This document shows positions 23,182-33,590 of a DNA stretch of 64,000 nt, one piece after another. The notes below the pieces were generated by a model, which did not search any database, was not told the origin of the DNA, and saw only the letters and a list, made by a program, of their open reading frames with translations. Source of the stretch: Conus ventricosus (Eukaryota > Mollusca > Gastropoda > Neogastropoda > Conidae); assembly GCA_018398815.1 (NCBI GenBank), contig JAFLJL010014660.1:1-64000 (forward strand), written 5' to 3'. The position numbers and the translations under genes are program-made. Numbering within the stretch: the first letter of the stretch is position 1; every line of letters starts with the position of its first letter.

Positions 23182-24666
23182 CTACCTTTGGCCCGTGTCA
23201 AAGTAGAGTCAGAGTTGTCAGGAGTACTCTCACTGCAGCAGTGCAAACAATCTTCACTATCCATCTTTGTTAGGGGTAGGTATATCCTCCCGAAGCCTAA
23301 CCAGGCTGCCAGTCAAGTAGGGAAAGCAAGGGCAGTGCAGGGTAGGAAAGTAAACAGAAAGCAGGTGGTGCACAGGCGCCGCTAGCAGTAGAGCTAGCGT
23401 AGGCCATGAAGGTGGCCGTGGGGGTGGTGCAGTGGACCATAAAATAGGTCGTAGTGGCGGTGCCGTGGGCCATGTGGCCGGTAGTGGTGGTTCAAAAAGT
23501 TGTTGCGTTGCCGTGGTAGTCAGAAATGTAGGAGCCACGGTGGCGGACCTCAGGGTCGTGGCCAAGAGGGACCACAGAGTAACTGAAACCAGCAGCTGGG
23601 CTGGAATCTTGGAGGCTGTAATAACGCATGGCAAGAAGGTCAAGGAGATTTTGCCGAACAGGCTAGAAGAGGATCGCGCAGATTTTCACGCGCTCCGTTA
23701 AGGACTAAAATGTGTGAAGGGTGTGCTGACTCTCTTGTAAAGCCTGGAACGCGCAAACTATCTGCCCCAGGCACAACCGGCGGTCAAGATTGAGAGGGGC
23801 AGGAGTAGGTCAAGGGTTGGAGTAATGCCTCCAGGGCGTTGCTGTTGTAGTGCGAACAACAGAAGTAGAACAATGGTAGGAGCATGCCTACGGGCTGCTG
23901 TTGTTGTGGTGGTGGTGTGAGCAGTCATCTGTTACGGACAGCTACTGTGTAAATAATGTAGCTGGCCAGTTGTGTTATTGATTTTGATTGTTGGCGTATT
24001 GGGCGGGGTTAAGCCTATGTTCATGTGTTTATTTTCATTTTTTGATATATGTTTACCTGTATGTGTTGCTTTTGTTTATTGCCCATTATGGGCAGGGTTG
24101 AGTACATGCTCACGTGTTATGATTTATGATTTTTCTGGTTGATATGTTTGCTCATGTTGCTTTGTCACATCTCGGTAAAGTGTGAAAATGTCCTTATGGT
24201 GTGAAATCAGGATAAATGTTTAATTTGCATATTGTGTGTGAGACCGTGTGAGCAGTTTGTGGCCACACGCCTGAATTTGATTTTGATGTTAAGTAGCTGG
24301 CCCACACACCTGAATTTGAATCTTGGCTGTGCTATTATTAGAAGTGGATGGAATGATTAATTAATAGGTATGGACATGCTGATAGCTAACGCTATAGAGA
24401 GAGTTGGATTATATGTGAGCCAGTTTAGAGTTAAATGTTGTGCACAGTTGTTTATGACTGACCAAAGAGTGATCTATGGATTATCTAATTGATTTATTGG
24501 TTTTAATTAGGTACATTATCCATGTTATAGATGTTGATGGAAGTGATGTCTTGAAGCATAGGGGAGTACTGTAATATCGACCCATGCCACTGAGTTGTTT
24601 TATCCAATTTTGAGAACATTCGTCCTTGAGGAAATGTTGATTGGAACAACATTCTTAGGTACGGGG
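23182..24666 (+). other. 3' part of GypNA internal region (Gly/Arg-rich remnant, then non-coding)
   Basis: Resumes the frame interrupted at 8799. The first ~200 bp continue a broken frame. About 23380-23600 encodes a Gly/Arg/His-rich stretch (for example RASVGHEGGRGGGAVDHKIG). From 23700 to 24666 the sequence is AT-rich without a supportable frame. There is no RT or integrase motif on either strand. It ends at a short purine run (ACGGGG) before the 3' LTR. Confidence 0.6.
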
Positions 24667-26275
24667 TGTCATGAGTCGGCCGAATGTTCTCGAGCATTTA
24701 GGCAAATTAAGGGTAGTTTTGCTGTTGTTGAGAGCAAGTTCCTTGGGTTGTTCAAGTGTGCGAACTCAGGCATCACCAGAGGGGAATACCCCGAGTCGTA
24801 TACTGAAGAAGGGAGAGTTACTGGGAAGTGTTTCGCATGTCCGAGGGATATTGACAAGAAGTTGCCGACCTGCCGGTCCTGGTAGAGGAGTGTCCAGTCC
24901 GACCACTGCCTGGCTATTCACTGGGTTCTCCATGGGCCTGAAGGGAAGGCGATCGTGTCAGGTGACCGTCACGGGTAGGTGACCGTCAGCCTGCAGGCAG
25001 AGTACAGCGACCATTCAGTCGTCCTTGTTCTGAGGAATGAATGGAAGGCTTCGGCCTATTGAGTGACTTGCACCTTGTTATCTATAGAGGTAGTAACTTG
25101 AAGCATCAGTCATGGCTGGTAGAGAGAAGTCCAGGCTGTTAGTACAATGGGTAGCTTCGGGAATCGAACATGAGTTTGAATAGGAGGTTATGCATTAAAC
25201 CACTTGGTACCCAAGTCTTGGTTAGCGCTAGCAGCTGTTGTGTGTGTGTATTGTAGGTGACTAGTGATTCCATTGGTGGAATAAAAATAACTTGGGAATT
25301 TATTGGTACAAATCGTGTGATGTGTGTGTGCCCATGATTCCATTGTTGGGCCAGTTAAACTCGGGTTCTCTCTTGTTTGAGAATGAATATAAGGTGCTTG
25401 GAAAACCAGGAAGTGTGTGACTCACTTAAGGGAAAGTGAACTCGCCCGTCTTGCTGAGGGCTCAAGAAAATACAGCGTGAAGCAGAGGTTAGCTGTCGCC
25501 TTGTTGTCTCCTGGGTGGGGACGTAAGACAGTGGAGGTTGCTGTAGCCTCGAGCCGACGACGAGAAGAATTGTCTCCCATGTGGGGACGGTCGACAGCAA
25601 GACGTGTCAGCCTGTTGGAGCCTAGACAGGGAGCTGCCAGACAACTGTGGGGTGTTTGCAGCCAGAGAAGACCTGTGGGAGAGGCCGACAGGAGCCCTTT
25701 CCGTGGAGAGGGCGAAGTGTGGTGGAGTCCGGGAGACTCGGTGTGAGGGTGTGACTCAAGCTACGTTGCCAGTGTCCCCCAACTGGGATTTGGCCAATCG
25801 GGAGGACACAACAGTGTGGCAGCTTCAGCTCGTGGTCGCACAGTGGGATGAGAGAAACTGACGGTCAACCAAGGAATGCTGGCAAGTTATGGACGCTTTA
25901 TTGCTCTTAAGTTTATAAGTGTGCAAACAGAATTGTGGAATTGTCTTTCCTGGTTAATGAAGAGTAATTGAAGGAAAGGGGATGCGATTTATGAGATTGT
26001 CTGTATGATGTTTACGTTGTATGATACGATAGTTGGTGTTGTGTAGTGACGGGTGGGGGCTCGGAGTCAAGTTAAATAAAGTTGATTATTTTCTATGAAA
26101 TGTCATTGGTTGCCCCTCACCTTTGTGCGGGCCCGATGTGAGTGGCAGAGTGCGTGTGCCTATGCGAGAGCGCATTTTGGTTGTGAAAGTGTAAATACTT
26201 CTGTCTATAACCCCTGCATCCCTGAATATGAAAATCGTATTTAATAACAAGGGGGAGCGTCGGAGACTCGTCACA
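24667..26275 (+). repeat. 3' LTR of GypNA (1,609 bp)
   Basis: TGTCATGAGTC to GACTCGTCACA, matching 6134-7765 and 50139-51749. On the minus strand at ~25145-25215 there is a tRNA-like pair of boxes, ACCAAGTGG and GTTCGATTCCC. Confidence 0.88.
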
Positions 26276-26299
26276 CCCTCCCTCGGAGTAATAAATAAG

Positions 26300-26845
26300 C
26301 GAAAAATCATCGTCATTTGTCTAGGTAGTGGTAGTAGCTTGGGTTAAATTCTAAGCCGACGGTGTCATCCCCCACTTCAGCTAAGGTCTTCTTTCTCTGT
26401 AGCATATATTCAGAACCCCGCCTAGTTATTTCAATCTGTTTTTTCTGTTGTGTTCCTGGAACTAGGCTAACAAGAATGGGCCCTTCATTAAAGCTTTTCT
26501 AAAATTGTTTTCTTTATCAAAGTATACATTAGGGCTTCGCAGTTCAACTTTAAATTCCAAGCAATTTCAGGAAGCAACGCCCAAGCATTCTCTCTTTTAT
26601 GAAGTTTGTATTCATGTTTGCCAAAATCGTTTGCTCTTAAATTTCTTATCTTCTAGGTAGGATATTGCTGTCGTTTTTTGTCTTCAATTTCTGTTCGTTT
26701 GTAAACCTCGTCATCTGTGTACTCAAATCCATAAACATTTCTGACACTCCTATTAGATCAAACTCAGTTGTGTCTGCTAGGTCTTTTAGCTCTACTGCAG
26801 TGCATTTAGAGCTAGCTGCGCTTTTGATTCTGGCCCTCGAGACAT
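26300..26845 (-). pseudogene. Unidentified Polinton gene, frameshifted
   Basis: A start at 26843-26845 (MSRGPES or, one base shifted, an AVELKDLADTTEFDLIGVSE block) leads into YTDDEVYKRTEIEDKKRQQ. Further blocks are HEYKLHKRENAWALLPEIAW and VPGTQQKKQIEITRRGSEY, ending near LEFNPSYYHYLDK (~26330). The blocks lie in different frames, so several indels break it. Composition and codon use look protein-coding and like the neighbouring Polinton genes, but I do not recognise a family. It directly follows the ATPase on the same strand, with the stop of one near the start of the other. Confidence 0.55.
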
Positions 26846-26924
26846 TCTTTTTAATATAAATAAATTAAAATTAAAATAAATTGTTAAAACAGTCAATAAT
26901 AAACAAATTATAATAAAACAAACG

Positions 26925-27519
26925 TATTGAACTGGGGGGTCAGTCCGTAAGCATAGCTTAGCGTGCTTAGATTTTTCTAACTGCTCTTTTATTTTTTTTT
27001 AGCTCATGTTTGTCCCTATTATATAATTTTCACTTAAACATTCTTCAAAACTATCTTTATCCTTAGTGTAAAATAATACAACCGATTTTAACTGCGATCG
27101 AAAGTCTTTTAAGACAGCATTGTATTTTTGAGTTAAGAGCCACACAGAAACTAAGGCGTGGCGTCCACTAAAGGCCTTGACAGAGCTTTTCTTTTTTTAA
27201 CAATGTCTCGTTCAGCTGAACAGTCATCAATAATAAACAGGGTTTCAGTTCCCTCAAATAGTCTATAGTAATGTTCTAAACAGTCGCTCAGTTTGTCGCT
27301 AGGATCAACTAGAAATATATTCTCGTCTGTCCAAATAAACTTCCTTTCTTTGTAAGACTTGTTGTGCTTAATGGTTGTGCAGACTATAACAATGTGCTCG
27401 TAATGAAACCTGTATATTGTTTGTAACAAATCATAGTACGAAGACAGTTTTCCCACACCCAGTAATCCCGCAGATAGAGAACAGTGCGGATCTTTTGGCA
27501 GAAACTTTAAACTGTCCAT
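26925..27519 (-). pseudogene. Packaging ATPase (FtsK/HerA-type, A32-like)
   Basis: Pumps genomic DNA into the capsid in Polinton-like viruses. The frame from 27519 shows a Walker A-like loop GLLGVGK at residues 18-24, where the usual Ser/Thr after Lys is Leu here. Walker B is LFIIDDC with Asp98-Asp99. After a frame change near 27160 come GRHALVSVWLLTQKYNAVL, the arginine-finger/sensor region of this family, then VLFYTKDKDSFEECL. In this copy a TAA in an A-run (~27001) interrupts. Copy 2 reads through at the same place and continues to LRTDPPVQY (~26930). It sits between the unknown gene and the capsid gene, all on the minus strand. Confidence 0.85.
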
Positions 27520-27549
27520 CTGTTTTTAATAGGTTATTTCTTCTACATT

Positions 27550-28876
27550 TTAATAAGCCACGTCTTTTAGTCTGTTTTCTTCAATGTTTAACTGAGCATC
27601 ACAAACCATAAAAACATGCATTTGTATTGTGCGTCTCCGTCTGCTTTCTTGTGAATATTTATTTTTATACCATCTTGCCCTACCCTTTCTCCACTTCCAA
27701 ACAATCTGTTGTCAAATGTGGATCAAAATCCAGCCACAGCCCATATTTGGTTATTAAGTAGTCTTCGAGCCTTACATCATAAAGGCGAAGTTTTTTACAT
27801 ACTAGATCAACTGCAGGATCCCTTTGCCTACCTCCAGCGAACAACTTCTTATTTCATCAAAGTGTTTGGTGAGGTAAAAGCCCACGACCCGAATGCAACT
27901 GATCAAGACTTGCCATTTATTGCACAGTCGACCTTCTCAATTTTTGGATTATAAAACGCTTCTGATTCTCTATGAAAAGGAGTTGTTCCTTCAGTAAACA
28001 AGAACAAAATTCCTTTTAAAGACTTCAGAGACTGATTTAGATGTATGTTCCAAAGAGTGTCTCGCTTGTTTCTATTTTCTGTAGTGGAGTGTATAACGTT
28101 TTCATAATAAATAACCGTTTTACTTTTATACTGGGTTTAAGATTGTTCTGGCCAGTCCGGGGTTAGTAACAACATCAAACTCAAGAGAAATGTCGCTGAC
28201 TGTGTATTTAGCTTCAGGATCTTCAGACAGAACGACACAACCGCTAGGATTAAATGTCAGATCATAAGTAAGTTTTTCTTTTAATGCGCCTTGGTAATAT
28301 GGCATATGCGTCTTTAACAGCTCAAAATCTAGAGGGATGCAGAATCTGTTGCCAAATGCTTCTGCTACTCCCTCATCTTTAACATCATTCTTTGCATCAT
28401 CCGCTTTAAGCCTGTGCTTAAGACCGTTTGGGCTTTGTATTCCCTGATAAACTTTCTTTTCTTTCTTTTTTAGGCAGCCATAGATCAGAATAGAGGGCAA
28501 AAATGTCTGCCTCGTTTAGTACAAAGACTTCTCTGCCCTCCAGTTTGATTACCATATGTTTAACGATGGCCCTACCCAAATTAGCAACAACAGTAGCATT
28601 AGGATCTGCTGATGTAATAACTATTTTGAATGATAGTTTAGCGGTGCCTGGCATTATAACATCATCAGCGCCAAGATCAGGAAACTTGACTATTAAAGTT
28701 TGTTCAGGCTGAACTGTTGATGGAGTATTTACACTAATTACAGTCTGCCTTATACCTTTTACACCATGGGGTTCCTTTTCTCTTCTGTATGGGTCGAGAT
28801 CACAAACCGTATGGGTTCTTTTTTTTACAAAACAAAAAAGAATATAAATAAAAAATATGGATGAAGATTTTGACAC
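27550..28876 (-). pseudogene. Major capsid protein (double jelly-roll, Polinton/adintovirus type)
   Basis: Builds the icosahedral shell. Blocks in order: KFPDLGADDVIMPGTAKLSF, ANLGRAIVKHMVIKLEG, ADIFALYSDLWLPKKER; after a shift near 28440, AFGNRFCIPLDFELLKTHMP, LTYDLTFNPSGCVVL, VSDISLEFDVVTNPGLA; after a shift near 28135, FHRESEAFYNPKIEKVDCAI, KKLRLYDVRLEDYLITKYGL and a C-terminus FMVCDAQLNIEENRLKDVAY with stop at 27550-27552. At least four frame changes occur. The start is uncertain because the first Met (28876) overlaps the divergent acidic gene (28857). The order and hydrophobic pattern fit the family, about 440 residues. Confidence 0.85.
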
Positions 28877-29075
28877 GCCTGATCCTTCTGAAGAAGAAAG
28901 AGATCTGCCAGGCCCTTCATTTGAAGAAGATGAAACAGAATTAGGTCCTTCATTGCGCGAAGAACTTGAAAGAGCAGCAGAAGGTTCTTCAATCCCTTCA
29001 TTAGAAGAAGCAGAAACACCCCCTTCAGTTAGCGCATCTCGTGCAGAACTATTAACAAATAGAATTAACTCATTC
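28857..29075 (+). pseudogene. Acidic Polinton gene, first part (split by Gmr1-B)
   Basis: 73 codons from ATG 28857, very acidic (MDEDFDTPDPSEEERDLPG), with Pro-Ser-Phe/Glu-Glu repeats, then SRAELLTNRINSF. It ends at 29075, exactly where the Gmr1-B LTR begins. The frame resumes at 37539, after the second CATTC, and ends at TAA 37671-37673. 219 plus 135 bases make 118 codons without a shift, so the gene was intact when Gmr1-B landed. It is divergent from the major capsid gene. The function is unknown. Small acidic proteins recur beside capsid genes in related invertebrate elements (from general knowledge). Confidence 0.75.
29071..29075. repeat. Left target-site duplication (CATTC) of Gmr1-B
   Basis: CATTC at 29071-29075 and 37534-37538 flank TGTCATGTG and GTGTGACA, the LTR ends. 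Copy 2 keeps CATTC on the right (62591-62595); its left side lies in low-accuracy sequence. Confidence 0.92.
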
Positions 29076-30181
29076 TGTCATGTGACGTAGCCCTCACATC
29101 AAGGCATGTGACGCTCCATCACATGTAGTTAGTGATATGAATCATTTCCCCATGCCACAACGGAAAGGAAAGAATATTCATGTGGCTTGACTAGTGTAGC
29201 GGGCGTCCCCAAATAATTGTGAGTATGACTCGGTAAAGAAACAAACGTGGTCATTGGGTGAAAGTGACCACTGAGAGATAGTTTAACAAGGGCTGGTAAG
29301 GTGCTGGTCATGTGTTTTGAACACTGAGTATGCACTCACTAGGAGGAGAGAGGAAAGAATCAGTTTTAACCCAGCAGATGGCCTAGAGACTCGAACCTGT
29401 CAGGACGTTGGTCCTCTCTGATGACCAGTCATTACCAGGTGAGCGATAGATAGTTGGGAAAGCTACAGGGAAAACTTAAGGAAAAGAGAAAGAAAAAATT
29501 TTCATATGTTGAATTAAGAAGGTTACTTACACGAACCTTATTCGTGTTTCAGCCCTTCACCCTTTTACCCTTCGCCCTTCACCCTTCACCTTTCACCCCG
29601 TGAGGTGGTTGAAGATGGCCATGGTGTGAGGAACACACCGGTAGGCAGCCCCAGGAATTAAGGACTCCAGGGAGAGGAGTCGGGAACTCGTCATCTCTCC
29701 AGGGACAGGAGAAGACGAGGGAGAGGAGTTGGAACTCATCTCTCCAGTGACAAGAAGAGTCGAGGAGAGGAGTCGGAAGTCATATCTCCAGGACGGAGAA
29801 ATCGAGGGGGCGAGATGATGTCTGAGAGAGACAGGGAATCCTGAAAGGATGAGGCGAGTCTTTAATTCGGATGCAGGCATAGCATCAAGGAGTGAAAGAA
29901 TCACTTATTTTCCTGGTCTGGAGTTTGTGGGCCAATGTTGTGTGAAGGCCGTGACTTTATGAAGTCTTGAGTGAGTTAGTTTGCCTCTCAGTGGAAAGAG
30001 TGCTACATGTATAAAATTTGTTTATACGTGTTTGATGTGATTTAGTAAAGTGTTTTCCCGAAGGAGAGGGGGAGAAGAAAAAACATTCGGTAGTGCGCCT
30101 TTTGGTTGATTGGAAAGATTGCGTGTGCGTATGGAGTAAATGCTGTCATGAATGCGCGTGTGCAAAAGTGACAGTGTGACA
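29076..30181 (+). repeat. 5' LTR of Gmr1-B (1,106 bp)
   Basis: TGTCATGTGACG to CAGTGTGACA. It contains a CCCTTCACCCTTTTACCC pyrimidine array near 29550-29600. On the minus strand there is a B-box-like GGTTCGAGTC (~29390-29400). It is the same as 36432-37533 apart from scattered small indels. Confidence 0.92.
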
Positions 30182-31729
30182 GTGGTGGACCCCGACTCCA
30201 GTTTCACCGACGTAGCTGCCGTTTTGTTTCCCCTAAAAAAAAAAAGAAGAAAGATTTCTATTTGTACCTTCAGAGGAAGGATTTCTATTTGTGCCCTTGG
30301 GGCCTGAGAAAAAAAAGATTTGATTTGTACCCTAAAGGGGTTTTTGAGGGAAGAAAAAAAAAAAGAATAAAAAAGATTTTGATTTGTACCTCAAGGGTTT
30401 GAGGGAAGAAAAAGAAAAGAAATTAGTTAATTTTTATTGTGTTTTAATATTTGGGCATTTGTTGTTGTTTTTTTCTATTTCTATATGTGTTTAGGGTGGT
30501 TGACATTTCTTTTGGTTGCTCTACTCCGTTAAGGGTTTTTTTTTTTTTGGTAGGATTTCTTTTTGACCCTTCCCACCTCAGGACCGATAGCCTCAACCTC
30601 CTCTTGCTCGTACCTGGCAGCAAGGGGGCAGGGCGTTGAGGAATCGCTGTCCTTCCCCTAGAGTATTAGATTTTGTTTGTCCCCTTCCCCAGGACTGATA
30701 GCCACACCTCTTCCTGCGTTTAGCAGGGGGGCATGGCGTTGGGGAGTCAATAGTCCTTCCCTTCTCATAAATATCTATTTCTTTCCTTTCCTATTGTTTC
30801 AGTTTGATTTTTCCCTTGCCCCTCAGAGTGTGGGATCAACTTCTCCTCCGTCACGCTAATAGTGTAGGTGGTGGAGTTGATTACCGCTCAGCCCAAATAA
30901 ACATCTTTATCTTTTGATTATTTTTTTTCTGTGTGTGGTGCGAGATTTTCTTTGAGTTTGGGTGAATGTGCATTTATTGATTGATTGTTTAGTATTTTGT
31001 ATTATTACTGTAGTGTGGTGTATATTGTGCAGATTTTTTTTCCCGTCTCCAGTTTTCACGGGAGACAGTAACCACTAGGGTGCTGTCTGAGGGTTTCTTT
31101 TGCTTTTCTTGATTTCGTCTCACTGTTCGCGTCCTGTGTATCCTTTCATTTCCTTTTCAACCCCTTTTTCAAAACCTCTTAAACCTTCTCCTCAATAAGC
31201 TCCTATCTAGTTTTCTTTTCAACATTTTCATCTTTTAGGTAGGATTTCCGCTAGGTTGTGTTTCTTCCCCTCTTTTTAATTGTTTGTGCTTCCATTTGTT
31301 TTGTAAATTTATATTCATTTATCGTATAAGGCGGTGCATTTGTTTGTAAATTCATTTGAAATTAAGTAAGAAAGACTTGACAACAAGAACATTTGAGAAC
31401 TTAAACTTTCTAAAGAATTTATTTCAGAAAACTCTATTGTGTTTTTTCCTTTCTTAGGGAAAACAGATTAGCATTGAACGTAATTTTTTTTTTAAAAATT
31501 ACAAATTGATACCTGTTTTTGAGAACAAATTACTTCTGGGAAAATACATTCCTTGTGTTTCATATCTACCCTGTTTAAGTAAGCTGTTTTCTGTTTACAC
31601 CGGAAATTGAATTCTTTATTTGTATATATTATAATTACATTTTGTGAAACATATAGCATCATCATATATCGCCTTATTTTTATTCATACTTAGAAATTTT
31701 TTTTGTGTTTATATCTGTTGACGTTCATT
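30182..31729 (+). other. Gmr1-B leader (untranslated), with tandem repeats at 30235-30420
   Basis: GTGGTGGACCCCGACTCC follows the LTR; I could not match it to a known tRNA primer site. At 30235-30420 about four degenerate ~45-50 bp units built on AAAAGATTTTGATTTGTACC and GGGTTTGAGGGAAGA repeat. The rest is T-rich and has no supportable frame. Confidence 0.65.
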
Positions 31730-33170
31730 ATGGATGATTTTGATAAATATGTTCAACAAGCGGAACGCTTGGGTTTTGATGGGGAAAAACTTACCAACTA
31801 TGTGCAAAATGCATAGATAGGGCAGACAGGCTAAGGAGAGAGAGAAGAAAAAAAAAGGAAACTAGAAAGTGAAGAAAATCTAAGGAAACTAGAGATAGAA
31901 GAAAAAAGACTACAGAGGGAAGTTGAAGAAAATAGACTACAGAGGGAAGCTGAAGAAAAAAGACTACAGAGGGAAGCTAAATCTGAAGAAAAAAGACTAC
32001 AGAGGGAATCTGAAATTGAAGAAAAAGACTACAGCGGGAAGCTGAAGAAAATAGACTACAGAGGGAAGTTGAAGAAAATAGACTACAGAGGGAAGCTGAA
32101 GAAAAAAGACTACAGAGGGAAGCTGAAGCTGAAGAACGTCAATTTAAGTTGAGGCAGTTAGAACTAGAGACTGATGCTGAAATTAAAAGAATCCAGGCAT
32201 CGAGAGAACCTCCACCAGTCGGTTCCGCAAGCGCACCTCAACCAAAAGCGGCATATATTCCAAAGTTACCGCCTTTTGAGGAAAAAACGGATGACATTGA
32301 TAGTTTTCTTTTCCGATTTGAAAGTCACGCAACGTCTTGTGGTTGGCCAAAGGAAAAGTGGACATTGTATATTGCGTCGTTGTTTAAGGGTAGCGCTTTG
32401 ACACTGTACCACTCACTTGCAGCGAAACAAAATTTAACTTGGGATCAGTTGAAAGAAGAACTCCTCAAGAAATTTCAATGTTCTGCTGATCGTTTTCGCG
32501 AACGTTTCCGTTCTGTGCGCCCTGACAAAGGAGAATCGTTTCCGTCGTTTCTGATCCGTATGGAGTCATTGTTTGGATCGATGGATCGATTTATCTAAAA
32601 CGAACAAAACTTTTCAATCACTGCGAGATCTCCTTCTTAGAGAACAACTTTTCCAGAGCGTGAGCAAAGATCTGGCCACTTTCCTTAAAGAAAGGCAATT
32701 TGAAAGCGTTGAGGAAATGTGTCAGATGGCTGATCAATATTGTATCGCTCACCCAGATAAGGGCGTGGCTAGGAAAGGAGAATTTTCCCTCTTTGAGTCT
32801 CATGCGTCATGTACTATCCCATCAGGACAGGGAAGTTACAGGAAAGGAAATCGTGGGTCATTTCTGAGTCCTCAAGGATATACCTATCCTAGGAACGGAC
32901 AGGGATCTTTCCGCGGTTCGAGTGACTTTCGTCAGTACCAGTACTCGCCGCCGGAAAGACCTGTTGCTCCTCAGCAAACGTTCCGAGGTCGTGGACAACG
33001 ACCACCACGTAGACCTTTTGGGCCAGTTCGTGGACAGAACCGAAGTTCACAAAATCAGTCAGCTGCCGATCAGACAATGCGATGTTTCTATTGCGATTGC
33101 AAGTTCCATTTGAAAAAGGGAATTGCCCTTTCAAACCAAATGATTCAAAACCCGCATTAGTCTCCACTGA
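31730..33170 (+). pseudogene. Gmr1-B Gag (coiled repeat, capsid, Arg-rich and zinc-knuckle regions)
   Basis: Starts at ATG 31730 (MDDFDKYVQQAERLGFDGEK), with a frame change by 31816. A long REAEEKRLQ-type coiled segment (31850-32135) follows, then the capsid region PKLPPFEEKTDDIDSFLFRF, SLFKGSALTLYHSL and ELLKKFQCSADRFRERFR (32149-32598). After a second shift near 32590 come KERQFESVEEMCQMADQY, then a Gly/Arg/Pro-rich RNA-binding stretch (~32900-33060). A zinc knuckle CFYCDCKFH (from ~33084) loses its last cysteine to a shift; the remaining NC is in the next frame. These are standard Ty3/Gypsy Gag modules. Confidence 0.85.
31850..32135 (+). repeat. Tandem repeats encoding a coiled-coil (REAEEKRLQ-type)
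   Basis: About ten units of 24-30 bases around AAAAGACTACAGAGGGAAGC encode alternating REAEEKRLQ, REVEENRLQ and RESEIEEK heptads. One unit near 32020 has a one-base loss. Copy 2 has the same array at ~57180-57430, heavily corrupted. Confidence 0.85.
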
Positions 33171-33239
33171 TTGTGAAGAAGGGCCCTTGTTTTGGCACCA
33201 CATCAAGCTGTTGATGGACGGTGTTAGAAAACGGAGCCA

Positions 33240-33500
33240 TCAATGGATTGCAGGCTTTGGTTGCGAGACACTGGGTGCACCACCGCTGGTGTACGGAAAT
33301 CTTTCGTGCTTCAAAACCAGTATCTCAACACTGTCCAAAAGTGTAGGTCGTTTGGAGGCAAGATTGAAACGTTTCCGCTGGCGAAAATTTCGTCGTACAC
33401 CGTACTACTCCGGTTTTCTTACCGCCTGTGTCATTGAACCCAGTCTGCGACTTGATCTTGGGCAATTTGCCAGGTGTCGCTACAGTCTCTGGTGGTGCTG
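33240..33500 (+). pseudogene. Gmr1-B aspartic protease
   Basis: LRDTGCTTAGVRKSFV places the catalytic Asp-Thr-Gly at 33267-33275. About 60 residues further, in another frame, VCDLILGNLPGVATVSGGAG (33446-33500) is the flap-to-C-terminal region typical of this family, where a hydrophobic DLIIG motif closes the fold. One shift near 33425 separates the parts. Confidence 0.75.
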
Positions 33501-33590
33501 GAGGATCGTTTGTTCCTTGTCTTGTGAGTACCAGATCAGACATCGTTTGAGCAGGGAAAGGCTACAAAGCCGCTAAAGTCTCAAAACTGG

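Larger units (their letters stand above)
6134..26275 (+). mobile_element. GypNA: non-autonomous LTR retrotransposon, split by Gmr1-A
   Basis: Two LTRs in direct orientation (6134-~7765 and 24667-26275) flank about 2.5 kb of own internal sequence (~7766-8799 and 23182-24666) once the nested element 8800-23176 is removed. The internal part encodes a Gag remnant, a zinc knuckle and a DTG protease start, but no reverse transcriptase, RNase H or integrase. It would therefore need proteins in trans. LTR ends are TGTCATGAGTC...GACTCGTCACA, an imperfect inverted pair. Flanks are CCCCC (left, low-accuracy sequence) and CCCTC (right), so a 5-bp target duplication is possible but not proven. It is inserted in the Polinton. 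Confidence 0.8.

Noticed and set aside
27709..27954. 81-codon plus-strand frame, kept in copy 2
   Set aside because: Antisense to the major capsid gene; the minus-strand blocks fit the capsid family.
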